DNA of 64,000 bases from Lachnospiraceae bacterium. GTDB taxonomy: Bacteria; Bacillota; Clostridia; Lachnospirales; Lachnospiraceae. Position numbers and translations under genes: made by a program. Under the pieces are notes generated by a model. That model was not told the DNA's origin. It searched no databases and saw only the letters and a list, made by a program, of their open reading frames with translations. Below, piece by piece: positions 50,902-60,264 of this stretch. The stretch spans positions 62,001 to 126,000 of the forward strand of contig JAILQX010000018.1 in NCBI GenBank assembly GCA_024698705.1. Reading direction: 5' to 3'. Numbering within the stretch: position 1 is the first letter of the stretch; each line of letters begins with the position of its first letter.

Positions 50902-52320
50902 TCAGGGTCTCTTCATAAGACTCTGTGTTTCTTTTAACATGACCATAAATGCGATATAAAAGAACGGAAAACCATATATCATATATCTGGCTATACACTG
51001 TATAACAAGTGAAGTCCCGAATACTGTCCCACAGATCGTGAGCAGAACAACAAGCATTACTGATGCACTGTCTGTTCTTTTTCTCAACGTAAGCCATACT
51101 GCCATGATCAGCGCTGATATATACATCACAAGGGAATATAACGGCAGGATGGATCTTTCCACGGCAATGGTCCTTACAAAACCAAGTGACGCTATCACAA
51201 AATAGTTTTTTAGATATTTGCCGAATACATGCGGCAGAAGATCCTTTGCCATCTCTCCGCACAATTCGTCCTCACGTATCATAAGTTCATTGTATCTGGC
51301 CTCAGTTATCCCGTATTTTGACATTATGACAGGTCTCAATGCAGGATCGATATGTTCAAAATTTATGATCTCATGGTTTGATTCATGGAATTTTGCTTTG
51401 TCTATAATACCGCCTTTTGCGGAATCAAATCCGATATTTGAAAACTTGATACCGCGCATGATCTCGGTAAAAGCTTCTCTGAGTTTCGGATCCTTTATAT
51501 ACCGGGCATCACCCTCATCACAGACATATGCGATATTGGCTAACAGCATAGGCTTTGATGACACTGTGTTGACATAGCATCCCGACTCGGCCAGATTATA
51601 CCATTTGGTAAGCTGAGTCTTGATACCGATGATCAGGAAAAATGTAAGAATATAAAAACTTGTCCTTATCAACCCGGTTTTTACCGATATACCGGCTCTG
51701 TCTGTCTTGATCTCTTCCGTCTGTGTGCTCCATGTCTTAAAACACATTACTATGAGCAGAACAACAAGACATACCAGCATCTGTCCTCTCGTCATCGCAA
51801 GTATCAATGCCAGTATGAGATCGGCAACTACGGCTTTTGTATAGGTTTTTCTGTCTTTATGGAAATCCCTCAGAATACATAACAGCAAAGTAAACCATAC
51901 ATAGTATATACTTATGGTTATCCCTTCAGTCATAACATTGTTTGTTATGATGATATGTGTCTTTGAAAACAAAGGTGTTATGATATGCGGTACCAGCAGT
52001 AAAAGTGCGGTAGCGATCCTGAAAAGAACCTTAAATCCAAACAGTTCATACAGACGCCTGTATGAAAAATATACACAGATCATCGCAAGTATATTTTGCA
52101 AAGGTCCAAGCAGGATCGTGTATTCCTCGCCCTTGATCAGTTGCAGAAATTGCAAAAGGAGTGAATACACCGGTTCTCTCATCGGCATCTGATGTTCATA
52201 CTGAAAACTGTCACCGCATACGACAACTTCAAACCCGAACATAAAGAAGCCAAACAGAGCAATGATGATAACGGCAATGACTATATCCAATTTGTCTTTA
52301 AAAGAATTTTTTAATCTCAT
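50902..52320 (-). CDS. Polytopic membrane protein of unknown function
   Basis: A 472-residue protein with about 10-11 hydrophobic helices. The outside loop after helix 1 holds VVVCGDSFQYEHQMPMREPVY; an acidic residue there followed by 'PVY' recalls GT-C or phosphoglycosyl membrane enzymes, but I do not recognise a family. A second large loop (about 255-360) is acidic and hydrophilic. It has its own promoter (TTGATA-16-TATAAT at 52351-52378) and is divergent from rfbF. It could be a glycosyltransferase that uses polyprenyl-phosphate sugars. Confidence 0.6.
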   Translation of the reverse strand: MRLKNSFKDKLDIVIAVIIIALFGFFMFGFEVVVCGDSFQYEHQMPMREPVYSLLLQFLQLIKGEEYTILLGPLQNILAMICVYFSYRRLYELFGFKVLFRIATALLLLVPHIITPLFSKTHIIITNNVMTEGITISIYYVWFTLLLCILRDFHKDRKTYTKAVVADLILALILAMTRGQMLVCLVVLLIVMCFKTWSTQTEEIKTDRAGISVKTGLIRTSFYILTFFLIIGIKTQLTKWYNLAESGCYVNTVSSKPMLLANIAYVCDEGDARYIKDPKLREAFTEIMRGIKFSNIGFDSAKGGIIDKAKFHESNHEIINFEHIDPALRPVIMSKYGITEARYNELMIREDELCGEMAKDLLPHVFGKYLKNYFVIASLGFVRTIAVERSILPLYSLVMYISALIMAVWLTLRKRTDSASVMLVVLLTICGTVFGTSLVIQCIARYMIYGFPFFYIAFMVMLKETQSLMKRP

Positions 52321-52350
52321 AACTTATCCGTTTATATTTTCACTAGATAC

Positions 52351-52378
52351 ATTATACATTTTTACGGGCTTTTATCAA
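52351..52378 (-). promoter_or_regulatory. Promoter for the 50902-52320 gene
   Basis: TTGATA (52373-52378) and TATAAT (52351-52356), 16 bp apart, on the minus strand, about 31 bp upstream of the start codon. This is a near-consensus housekeeping promoter. Confidence 0.65.
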
Positions 52379-52388
52379 ATTCAATTTG

Positions 52389-52417
52389 TTGAGTAAATAT
52401 ATAAAACATGATAAAAT
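52389..52417 (+). promoter_or_regulatory. Promoter for rfbF
   Basis: TTGAGT (52389-52394), 17 bp, then TAAAAT (52412-52417) on the plus strand, 60 bp before the rfbF start. A GGATC-N7-GATCC inverted repeat follows at about 52427-52443, between the promoter and the ribosome site, and may be an operator or a leader hairpin. Confidence 0.6.
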
Positions 52418-52477
52418 CAACTGGTGGGATCCATAAAAGATCCGTATTGATATTTGATGTATCTGAAAGGACATATT

Positions 52478-53251
52478 ATGAAGGTAGTTATACTCGCAGG
52501 CGGATACGGAACACGTATCAGTGAAGAAAGCCATTTAAAACCAAAACCGATGGTTGAAATAGGTGAAAAGCCTATCCTCTGGCATATCATGAAAGAGTAT
52601 TCGTACTATGGTTTCAATGAATTTATCATCTGCTGCGGATATAAACAGCACGTGATCAAGGAATGGTTTGCTGATTATTATCTGTATAACAGCGATATCA
52701 CCTTCGATTTTTCCAACAACAATGAGATGACGGTTCATCAGAATGTCGCAGAACCCTGGAAGGTTACACTTGTTGATACCGGACTTAATACCATGACCGG
52801 AGGTCGTATCAAGAGGATACAGAAATATGTCGGCGACGAAACCTTCATGCTTACATACGGCGATGCAGTCAGCGATATAGATATCAATAAGCTTTTTGAA
52901 TATCATAAAAACCATGGAAAAAAAGCAACACTTACGGCTGTTCCTGTAGATCAGCGTTTTGGCGTGCTTGATATCAATGACAATAACGAGGTCAGCGCCT
53001 TCAGAGAAAAAAGCGATCTCGACAGCAGCTATATAAACGGCGGTTATATGGTCCTCGAGCCTTCGGTATTTGATTATATAGAAGGTGATTCAACTATATT
53101 TGAACGTACTCCGCTTTCCACACTTTCTTCTGAAGGTGAACTCAGAGCATACCACCACAACGGTTTCTGGCAATGCATGGATACCAAGCGTGAAAAGGAC
53201 AAGCTGGATGAGATGTGGACTTCAGGCAATGCTCCGTGGAAGGTATGGTAG
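52478..53251 (+). CDS. rfbF: Glucose-1-phosphate cytidylyltransferase
   Basis: A 257-residue nucleotidyltransferase that makes CDP-glucose from CTP and glucose-1-phosphate. The N-terminus VVILAGGYGTRISEESHLKP and KPMVEIGEKPILWHI are the RfbF form of the nucleotide-binding loop; FMLTYGDAVSDIDI has the metal Asp, and RFGVLDIN and YINGGYMVLEPSVFDYIEGDS are further signatures. The frame is open from 52454, but ATG 52478 has AAAGGA 8 nt upstream. It is the only complete plus-strand gene inside the locus. The CDP-glucose 4,6-dehydratase (rfbG) that normally follows is not here. Confidence 0.93.
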   Translation: MKVVILAGGYGTRISEESHLKPKPMVEIGEKPILWHIMKEYSYYGFNEFIICCGYKQHVIKEWFADYYLYNSDITFDFSNNNEMTVHQNVAEPWKVTLVDTGLNTMTGGRIKRIQKYVGDETFMLTYGDAVSDIDINKLFEYHKNHGKKATLTAVPVDQRFGVLDINDNNEVSAFREKSDLDSSYINGGYMVLEPSVFDYIEGDSTIFERTPLSTLSSEGELRAYHHNGFWQCMDTKREKDKLDEMWTSGNAPWKVW

Positions 53252-53268
53252 ATCATCAATAAACCCCC

Positions 53269-53300
53269 AAAAAAAGAAGCTCATTTTGAGCTTCTTTTTT
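53269..53300. terminator. Bidirectional terminator between rfbF and the converging GT4 gene
   Basis: AAAAAAGAAGCTCA pairs with TGAGCTTCTTTTTT across a short loop. The A-run on one side and T-run on the other make it a terminator in both directions. It overlaps the stop codon of the minus-strand GT4 gene. Confidence 0.9.
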
Positions 53301-54381
53301 GCATAATGTTTTCTATATATTCCTGCCACATTTTATTGACTACGGCTGGTTTAAGCCTTGTCTGTATTTCCATGGCTTTCTGTCCCATGGACCTTCTTAA
53401 GGCTTCATCATCCATCAGTTTTCGCAAAGCTGTTTTTAACGCTTCCTTGTCATCCACAGGGATAAGTATTCCGTTTTTTGCATCTTCTATGAGGTCGGCA
53501 GGACCTCCGCAAGGGCAATCGGTAGATATAGCGGCAAGTCCGAGTGCCATGGCTTCTATCAATGCGTTTGGCATTCCCTCCTGTTTTGAAGGCAGGACAA
53601 ATATCGATGCATTTCTTATCCTGTCACGAACATCCGTTACGGGCCCGTGAAATACTATACTTGAACTGTCAAACCTGTTCCTTAAACCAGCCGCCATCTC
53701 TCCGTCACCGTAAAGATGAAGAGACCAGTCCGGATAGTCGACCATTATATCTTCAAATGCTTCAAGGAGCATGCGCTGGTTCTTATTCTGATCTATCCTT
53801 CCGACCGTTACTACATGCGGCAATCTGTTTTCTTCATATTCCTGCCCCACAAACTCTTCACTGAGCGAATTCGGCATGACGACAGTCTTTTTCCTCAGGC
53901 CGCTTGGAAAAAACTCTTTACCGCGATTTGTCTGAACAACAATACCGTCCGCGTATCTGAACATGAAAAAGCTTAAACGCTTAAAAAATCTGCCCTGAAG
54001 TTCTCTCGACGGATTGCTTCTTATGCCGACGATAACAGGTATATCAAGTCCTTTTGCCGATGCTATGGCCATGAGATTGTTCTTACGGATAAATGAAATG
54101 ATAATATCCGGTCTGATATCTTCCCATATCCCCTTTAGCTTCTTTATCCTGTTTCTCAGGTTCTTTATCCTGGAATCCGTTTCCTCTTCGGCAGTAATAT
54201 CCGCGATGATCCTGGTAATGCCCTGAGGAACGTCATATTCCGGTTCATCCGTGGTTTTGGTCACAAGATACACGGTATAACCGACTGTGTGAAAATGCGT
54301 GACCAGATTGATCATAACCCGTTCGGCTCCGCCTCTTGCAAGACTCCCGATATAAAATGCAATTGTACCTTTTTTATTCAT
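53281..54381 (-). CDS. Glycosyltransferase family 4
   Basis: About 366 residues. FYIGSLARGGAERVMINL (about 7-24) is the glycine-rich start, VTVGRIDQNKNQRML marks the second domain, and LPSKQEGMPNALIEAMALG with STDCPCGGPADLIEDAKNGIL is the donor-binding EX7E region. It closely resembles the GT4 at 57054-58169 and is probably a tandem-type paralogue; this subgroup often adds N-acetylhexosamines or galactose. The frame opens at 54393, but ATG 54381 has GAGG 7 nt upstream. It is the last gene of the 53.3-63.7 kb operon. Confidence 0.9.
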   Translation of the reverse strand: MNKKGTIAFYIGSLARGGAERVMINLVTHFHTVGYTVYLVTKTTDEPEYDVPQGITRIIADITAEEETDSRIKNLRNRIKKLKGIWEDIRPDIIISFIRKNNLMAIASAKGLDIPVIVGIRSNPSRELQGRFFKRLSFFMFRYADGIVVQTNRGKEFFPSGLRKKTVVMPNSLSEEFVGQEYEENRLPHVVTVGRIDQNKNQRMLLEAFEDIMVDYPDWSLHLYGDGEMAAGLRNRFDSSSIVFHGPVTDVRDRIRNASIFVLPSKQEGMPNALIEAMALGLAAISTDCPCGGPADLIEDAKNGILIPVDDKEALKTALRKLMDDEALRRSMGQKAMEIQTRLKPAVVNKMWQEYIENIMQKRSSK

Positions 54382-54395
54382 AAGGCACCTCAAAA

Positions 54396-56297
54396 CTATT
54401 TAAAATAGTGCTCGTACCACTGTTCAAATACAAAGAATGACCAGCATACCTTTGAGAAATTCTGTCCGGTTGCCGGACCTGCATCTCCGTTTTTAAGATA
54501 ATTTCCTACCATATCTGCGGTAAAAACCGGATCAAACAATCCCTGCCCGACAAGAAAATCCCTGTCGGTATAATCGATCAGTCTTTCCTTTAACGGCCCT
54601 CTCATCCACTTGTCAAGCGGAACACCAAAACCTTTCTTGGGCCTGTCCAAAAGGGTCTTCGGAATATAATCGTGTGCAATATCCTTGAGTATATGTTTTC
54701 TTATCCTGTCATGATATTTGAAATCATGCGGCAGTCTGTAAGAATACTCCATAACATCTTTATCAAGGATCGGGCATCTGCTTTCCAGACTGTATTTCAT
54801 GGAAGCACGATCTACCTTGCACAATATGTCATCCGGAAGATATGTATCCATATCGACAAGCATCCTTCTTTTGAGCCAGTTTTTCTCATCATATCTGTCT
54901 TCGATCTCATATTTGCACGGTACACTGTCCTTGCTAAGCACCATGGCATTTGCCGTTCTGACATATCCCATCGAGCTTATCTGTGATTTAGCAAGTTTGT
55001 TTCTGTTTTCGGATACAACGCGTACCCTGAAAGGGATTTTGTTGTATATGCTTTTATCCTTTAGTCTCAGGAGATTACATGTTCCGTCGACCATTGCCCC
55101 AAGTGCATCAAGTTTCTGTGCCTGGGCAACATTATCATATACATTGTATCCGCAGTAAAACTCATCTCCGCCGTCTCCTGACAGGGCAACGGTCACCTTT
55201 TCCTTGGCCAGTGCCGATACGAGCATGGTCGGGATCTGAGACGAATCCGCCATGGGCTCGTCAAAATACTGCGGTATGCTGTCAACCAGCTTATACATCT
55301 CATCTTCTTCAATATATCTCTCGGTATGCTCCGTTCCGAGATGCGCCGACACCTCAGCAGCATATACGGCTTCGTTATAATCCTTTTCACCAAAGCCTAT
55401 CGTAAATGTTTTGACCTTGGAATCACACACATCTGCTGCTATGGCTGTTATGAGCGAAGAATCATAACCCCCGCTCAAAAAGGTACCTACGGGCACATCC
55501 GATATCATACGCAGACGGACTGATTCCTTGAGCAGACGCTTAAGTTCCTGCTTTGCTTCATTGTAATCCGTAACAGGATCGGCTTTCATTGCAGAGTATG
55601 TCGCATTGACATCCCAGTATTTTTCCTTGCTTACCGTTCCTGCCTTGAATGTCAGTACCGTTCCGGGTTCAAGTTTATATACATCCTCAAATATCGTATC
55701 CGGCGAGAGGATATACTGCTGGTAAATAAATCTCGCCAGCACCCTGTCATTGATATTTTTAACAAACTCGGGGTGCGCCATGATAGGTTTCAGTTCGGAA
55801 GCAAATACAAGGTTTCCCTGTGATCTCCAATAATACAGCGGTTTCTTGCCGATACGGTCTCTTACAAGTATTATCTCCCCCGTTTCCCTGTCATAAAGAG
55901 CGATCGCAAACATCCCGTTGAAACGGTTGAAACAGCTTTTACCCCATTTGAGATATGCCGCTATGATAAGTTCCGTATCACAGGTTGATCTGAACGGATA
56001 ATCGGGAATTTCTTTCTTAAGTTCCAGGTAATTATATATTTCGCCGTTAAAAACAACACTTATCCTCGGTACACTTGTCCCTGCCTCACACGGTGAATGC
56101 ATAGGTTGATGACCGAGCGGCGAAAGGTCGAGTATTGACAGTCTTCTCTGTGCAAATCCCACGGTATATCCGTCACGGCTTTCATATATCTCTTCACCGC
56201 TGTCGTCGGGACCTCTGTGGATCATAAGATCGTTCATGGTCTTCAGTTCTTCGATTGTTATAGGTTTTTTTGATACAAACCCGCAAATTCCGCACAT
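54396..56297 (-). CDS. asnB: Asparagine-synthetase-like glutamine amidotransferase, second copy
   Basis: A 633-residue AsnB-family enzyme. Cys2 in MCGICGFVSKK is the glutaminase nucleophile, with RGPDDSGEE, FNGEIYNY and STCDTELI after it. The ATP-pyrophosphatase half has the PPi loop FLSGGYDSSLITAI, and DRPKKGFGVPLDKW near the C-terminus is typical. It is clearly related to the 46847-48736 enzyme but not a recent duplicate. Two copies in one locus argue against a housekeeping role and for amidation of two different uronic acids, or of the same one in two glycans. Confidence 0.9.
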   Translation of the reverse strand: MCGICGFVSKKPITIEELKTMNDLMIHRGPDDSGEEIYESRDGYTVGFAQRRLSILDLSPLGHQPMHSPCEAGTSVPRISVVFNGEIYNYLELKKEIPDYPFRSTCDTELIIAAYLKWGKSCFNRFNGMFAIALYDRETGEIILVRDRIGKKPLYYWRSQGNLVFASELKPIMAHPEFVKNINDRVLARFIYQQYILSPDTIFEDVYKLEPGTVLTFKAGTVSKEKYWDVNATYSAMKADPVTDYNEAKQELKRLLKESVRLRMISDVPVGTFLSGGYDSSLITAIAADVCDSKVKTFTIGFGEKDYNEAVYAAEVSAHLGTEHTERYIEEDEMYKLVDSIPQYFDEPMADSSQIPTMLVSALAKEKVTVALSGDGGDEFYCGYNVYDNVAQAQKLDALGAMVDGTCNLLRLKDKSIYNKIPFRVRVVSENRNKLAKSQISSMGYVRTANAMVLSKDSVPCKYEIEDRYDEKNWLKRRMLVDMDTYLPDDILCKVDRASMKYSLESRCPILDKDVMEYSYRLPHDFKYHDRIRKHILKDIAHDYIPKTLLDRPKKGFGVPLDKWMRGPLKERLIDYTDRDFLVGQGLFDPVFTADMVGNYLKNGDAGPATGQNFSKVCWSFFVFEQWYEHYFK

Positions 56298-56302
56298 ATA
56301 CT

Positions 56303-57067
56303 TTACCCGGGCAGTTTGGTCCTGTCTAAGAACCAGTCTTTATATTCCACAAAATCCTTACATTCGGCATCTATGCTCTCTATCATCTGAGCGTATTTTT
56401 CTTCGACAAGCGATACATAATTATTGAAGTTGTCATATCCCACTTTATGCCATGCAAAGGGATGTACCAGGATCTGGACCTTCTTATTGTTTAAAATATT
56501 GTTCTCATCGGGATAACCGTATCTCCATATGTGGTTTGCATCGGAAAGATATTTGACATTGACCGGTGTATTCTCATCGACATTTTCAGCGAATGTAAAG
56601 AAATCATCCTGATATGCATTGATAATTCCCGGAAGCTTTATATTTTCCCTAAGTATATCCTTTGAAGGTCGGTGTACGGAAAATGAATCGATCTCAAATC
56701 CGAACATTTCCGAAAGGATATTGATCTCCTTGACGATCTGCTTTCTGACAAGTTCCATATCCGTCATGCCGTTAAGTGCATAATGAAGACCGATCCTCTG
56801 TCCTCTCTCATGCATATCCTTTATCATGTCCATATTTCTCTTTGACAGGATATTGTATGAGTTGTTTGTCCATTGGAAGAAGAAAGTTGATGTAAAGTCC
56901 ATGCTTTCCTCTACCTTTGACAGTTGATATGCTCTCTCGACGCTGTATTCGACATCATGTCTCATGATCACAAAACTGTCGCTTGTCATAGCTTTTTTGT
57001 AATCCATATAGCGTCCGCTGCTTTTGCATATCCTTATGATCTCTTTGTAATCATCATAACTGAACAT
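56303..57067 (-). CDS. Polysaccharide-deacetylase-like protein
   Basis: A 254-residue protein resembling the NodB-like fold. FVIMRHDVEYSVERAYQL (about 32-49) holds the first Asp/His pair (RHDVE form), RIGLHYALNG the next, and IDSFSVHRPSKD and VQILVHPFAWH the later histidine segments. The 'RHDVD' type is common in capsule loci next to asparagine-synthetase-like and GT4 genes. No signal peptide is visible. It overlaps the GT4 gene by 14 nt and lies 5 nt before the AsnB gene. Substrate unknown. Confidence 0.7.
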   Translation of the reverse strand: MFSYDDYKEIIRICKSSGRYMDYKKAMTSDSFVIMRHDVEYSVERAYQLSKVEESMDFTSTFFFQWTNNSYNILSKRNMDMIKDMHERGQRIGLHYALNGMTDMELVRKQIVKEINILSEMFGFEIDSFSVHRPSKDILRENIKLPGIINAYQDDFFTFAENVDENTPVNVKYLSDANHIWRYGYPDENNILNNKKVQILVHPFAWHKVGYDNFNNYVSLVEEKYAQMIESIDAECKDFVEYKDWFLDRTKLPG

Positions 57068-58169
57068 TTTTTTCTATTATCCTCTCTATATACTCCCGCC
57101 ATTGTTTTGTAATGGCAGGTCCGTTTACGATCTGTGTGATCTCTTTGGCTTTACGTCCCAATTCGGAAGCAAATTCCTTATCCTCGATAAGCCGACATAT
57201 AGCTTCGGCCATTTTTGTCTCATCTCCGACCGGAACAAGCAATCCGTTCACTCCGTCTTCTATAAGTGTGGCCGGTCCTCCGCACGGGCAGTCCGTCGCA
57301 ACTACGGGAAGCCCCAAACTCATGGCTTCAATAAGGGCATTTGGCAACCCTTCCCAATCCGATGAAAATGCATATATCTCACCCTTTGGCAATTCATTTT
57401 CAAGATCATCCGAACCGCCCATGAGCTTTACAAAATCCTCGGCTTTATTTGTCTTTATGATATCCTCGAGTATCTCTTTTGTTCCGTCAAATGAATCCGG
57501 TCCGTAAATAAGCAACGAATAATCCGGATGTTTTTCATGAACCTTTAAAAATGTCCTTATCAGCATTGGCTGGTTTTTGAAATCAACGAGTCTGCCGGAA
57601 TGGACTATCGTCTTGTGCTTTACCTCGACTTCCTTTGCATCAAGATATTTGTCGCTGACGGGATTCAGTATTATCGTTGATCTTTCCCGTATATATGTCG
57701 GAAAGAAATCACGCTGTCCGCTCGTCTGAAAAACCGCTCCATCCGCTCGTGGCATGAGCAATGGTATACCTATCCTGTCCGTCAATGTATCATAATGACC
57801 TTTGGGATCTGTCCTGACTGCTATGATGACCGGTGTCTTCAGCCCTTTAGCCGCCATCAGAAGCCTGTAAAGCGGCTTCCTTGTAAAACCTATCGCCACA
57901 TCGGGGTTTTCTTCCTTAAGCAGTTTCTTCAGGTTGGCAAGTCTGTAATATATCTTAGCCGGTCGGCTCTTATTCTCCTGTTCCGCGCTCAATCCCACAT
58001 GGATACGTCTGACTCCGGGTTCCAGTGCAAACTCGTCTTCGCCCTGCCATTCAGTCGCAACTATGACATCATCACCGTTTCGGCAAAATTCATTGGCAAG
58101 ATTGGAAACAACCCTCTCTGCTCCGCCCTGCTCCAGGCAATTATGGTGAAATAAAATCTTTCGACTCAT
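57054..58169 (-). CDS. Glycosyltransferase family 4
   Basis: A 371-residue GT4 enzyme. FHHNCLEQGGAERVVSNLA (about 7-25), VHSGRLVDFKNQPML and FSSDWEGLPNALIEAMSLG with ATDCPCGGPATLIEDGVNGLL are diagnostic. It is paralogous to the GT4 at 53281. It starts immediately after the formyltransferase stop (no gap) and overlaps the deacetylase-like gene by 14 nt, so it may transfer the formylated sugar. Confidence 0.9.
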   Translation of the reverse strand: MSRKILFHHNCLEQGGAERVVSNLANEFCRNGDDVIVATEWQGEDEFALEPGVRRIHVGLSAEQENKSRPAKIYYRLANLKKLLKEENPDVAIGFTRKPLYRLLMAAKGLKTPVIIAVRTDPKGHYDTLTDRIGIPLLMPRADGAVFQTSGQRDFFPTYIRERSTIILNPVSDKYLDAKEVEVKHKTIVHSGRLVDFKNQPMLIRTFLKVHEKHPDYSLLIYGPDSFDGTKEILEDIIKTNKAEDFVKLMGGSDDLENELPKGEIYAFSSDWEGLPNALIEAMSLGLPVVATDCPCGGPATLIEDGVNGLLVPVGDETKMAEAICRLIEDKEFASELGRKAKEITQIVNGPAITKQWREYIERIIEKNVQL

Positions 58170-59117
58170 CTATACCAAAATATCTCCAACATTTATAACC
58201 GTATCGCTCTCGTATCTGTCGATCAGCAAAGAACCGTCGACTGTCCTTACGATAGGCTTACCGTCAAATATATCTATGATCTCTCCGGGTGCATAATCCG
58301 AAAAATCGATCATTTCGTCAAACGGATGTGCCTGCCAGATGGTAACTTTCATGCCTGCATCTTCAGCATTATCGCCGTTACCCTTCACAAATGCAAATGC
58401 TCCGGGAAACGGTGCCGCCACACCTCTTATCAGGTTGTATATATCTCTGGTCCTTGCCTTAAAGTCAACCTTTCCGTCAGCCTCAGTCCTCTTGTTGTAC
58501 CACGAATCAAAATCCTTTGATCCGCACTTAATGCTGATATTACCGTCCTGATATGCCTTAAGAAGCTTTCTTATGAGATTCTTTGAACAGATCATGTTCT
58601 TGTACTGTGCTGTCCTTATGTCATCATGAGGCGTTATGGAAAACATTTCCGTTGCAAAGACATTAGGGCTGTCAGCCTTCTCATCATATCTGAAAAGATT
58701 GAGATTAAATCTGGTATCACCGAGTATGATGGACCAGTTGAGCGGCGACCTTCCTCTTCCGAATGGCAGATACCCGCTGTTCCCGTGAAATCCGTATATT
58801 CCGTACTTGAATGCATCCAGCACTTCTTTTGGGATAAGTCTCTGCCATCCCATGGAAATACCTATATCAAAGGTATTGTTTTTCATGAATTCCACAGTCT
58901 TTTCATCTGTCAGAAAATAACTGTCAGCCTCATGTACCGGGATACCGTATCTTTCGGTAAGTATTCCAAGTCCCTTGTACCCGGATACCTGATTTTTCTT
59001 TGTTACTTCAGGTGAAATGGTTATGACCAGATCCACCTTACAGATATTATCCTGAATGAATTCAACTATATTTTCCGATGTATCTTTTACACCGAACACA
59101 ACTACTTTGTAATGCAT
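58170..59117 (-). CDS. Sugar N-formyltransferase-like protein
   Basis: A 315-residue member of the methionyl-tRNA/sugar formyltransferase family, which uses N10-formyl-tetrahydrofolate. FHGNSGYLPFGRGRSPLNWS (about 110-129) is the catalytic loop with His111 and the LPxxRG motif; DSPNV near 149 holds the catalytic Asp. The usual catalytic Asn (N-x-H) is Gly109 here, as I believe happens in some glycan-locus members, so activity should be checked. The C-terminal domain (PGEIIDIFDGKPIVRTVDGSLLI) is complete. The VioA-type aminotransferase at 3.5-4.6 kb could provide a 4-amino sugar substrate. It overlaps the upstream GT4 by 16 nt. Confidence 0.82.
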   Translation of the reverse strand: MHYKVVVFGVKDTSENIVEFIQDNICKVDLVITISPEVTKKNQVSGYKGLGILTERYGIPVHEADSYFLTDEKTVEFMKNNTFDIGISMGWQRLIPKEVLDAFKYGIYGFHGNSGYLPFGRGRSPLNWSIILGDTRFNLNLFRYDEKADSPNVFATEMFSITPHDDIRTAQYKNMICSKNLIRKLLKAYQDGNISIKCGSKDFDSWYNKRTEADGKVDFKARTRDIYNLIRGVAAPFPGAFAFVKGNGDNAEDAGMKVTIWQAHPFDEMIDFSDYAPGEIIDIFDGKPIVRTVDGSLLIDRYESDTVINVGDILV

Positions 59118-60238
59118 GCTCTGAATATCTCCTCATAGCTGTCAGCTATATTTTTCACATCAAACTTTTTACAGGTTGCTTTGATGATATCGCTGTCCCA
59201 GCTTGTCTTTAGCGCCAGAACGGTCTTTTTTGCAAGTTCATCGATATCGTTGAGGCTCACAAGAAATCCGTTGACACCGTCCTCAACTATTTCCGCAGGT
59301 CCTATCGGACAATCATATGAAACCACCGGTATTCCGCAGCCGATCGCCTCTATCAGCGAATTCGGCATTCCTTCATAAGCAGAACTTAAGATCACAACAT
59401 CTGTATCAGCGTAAACCCTGTCCATATCCTTCCTGATACCGTCAAATATAACTTTATCCGTCAGTTTCTTTTTATCGACGAGCTCTTTTGTCTGTTCCAT
59501 AAGGTTACCGTCACCGACTATCCTTAATCTCGCTTTCGGGCTTTGACCGACAACGATCTCAAAAGCCTCTATCAGCTGTAACGGCTGTTTCTGGGGATCC
59601 ACCCTTCCTATAAAAGTGATCCGGTTTTTTGCTTCACCGTCTGCCTGTGCTCCGTTGCCTGCGTTTTCACATGCGTCGCTTCTTAGTTTATCCACATCCT
59701 TAAGTAACGCTTCACTGACGGGATTATATATCACCTTAAGCTTGTCTCTTCCCACAAGTCCCTTTTTTACAAGCATCTCACCCATATCTTTGCATTGTGC
59801 GACAACATATTCCATATCTGCAAGCTGCTTCTGGGCCGCCTTGAGATACTGCTCCACAACAGGTGATACATTATCTTCTTTGTCCAGAGAAATATTGACG
59901 TTGTTCAGAACTCTTACTATAACTTTGACATCGATGAGCTTCAGTTTCTTAAGTTTATTGATGATGACCGCCATCTCATTGCCAAAAACAAGTATGAATT
60001 CAGGCTTATATTTCTTCAGGTATCTGAGCATAGGAAATGCGGCATATCTCAGCCTGCTCACTCCCAGCTCATGTATGCTCACCTTTTTATCCAGCAAATG
60101 AGTATTGACATCATTGTCCAGATTCAAAACGGATATATGAACTTCATGGTCTCTTTTGGCCCATTCATTGGCAAGGTTGACGCATACACGTTCACTTCCT
60201 CCCAATCCCATGTGGGCAATGAATATATGGATCTTCAA
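59102..60238 (-). CDS. Glycosyltransferase family 4
   Basis: A 378-residue GT4 enzyme. FIAHMGLGGSERVCVNLANEW (in part) is the glycine-rich start, ITFIGRVDPQKQPLQLI marks the donor domain, and LSSAYEGMPNSLIEAIGCG is the EX7E motif, followed by SYDCPIGPAEIVEDGVNGFL. No membrane helix. Its 3' end overlaps the formyltransferase gene by 16 nt. It belongs to the same subgroup as the other GT4 genes of this operon, but with different sequence. Confidence 0.9.
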   Translation of the reverse strand: MKIHIFIAHMGLGGSERVCVNLANEWAKRDHEVHISVLNLDNDVNTHLLDKKVSIHELGVSRLRYAAFPMLRYLKKYKPEFILVFGNEMAVIINKLKKLKLIDVKVIVRVLNNVNISLDKEDNVSPVVEQYLKAAQKQLADMEYVVAQCKDMGEMLVKKGLVGRDKLKVIYNPVSEALLKDVDKLRSDACENAGNGAQADGEAKNRITFIGRVDPQKQPLQLIEAFEIVVGQSPKARLRIVGDGNLMEQTKELVDKKKLTDKVIFDGIRKDMDRVYADTDVVILSSAYEGMPNSLIEAIGCGIPVVSYDCPIGPAEIVEDGVNGFLVSLNDIDELAKKTVLALKTSWDSDIIKATCKKFDVKNIADSYEEIFRACITK

Positions 60239-60264
60239 TCATTTCCTCCGGATCCTGTCCGTTT

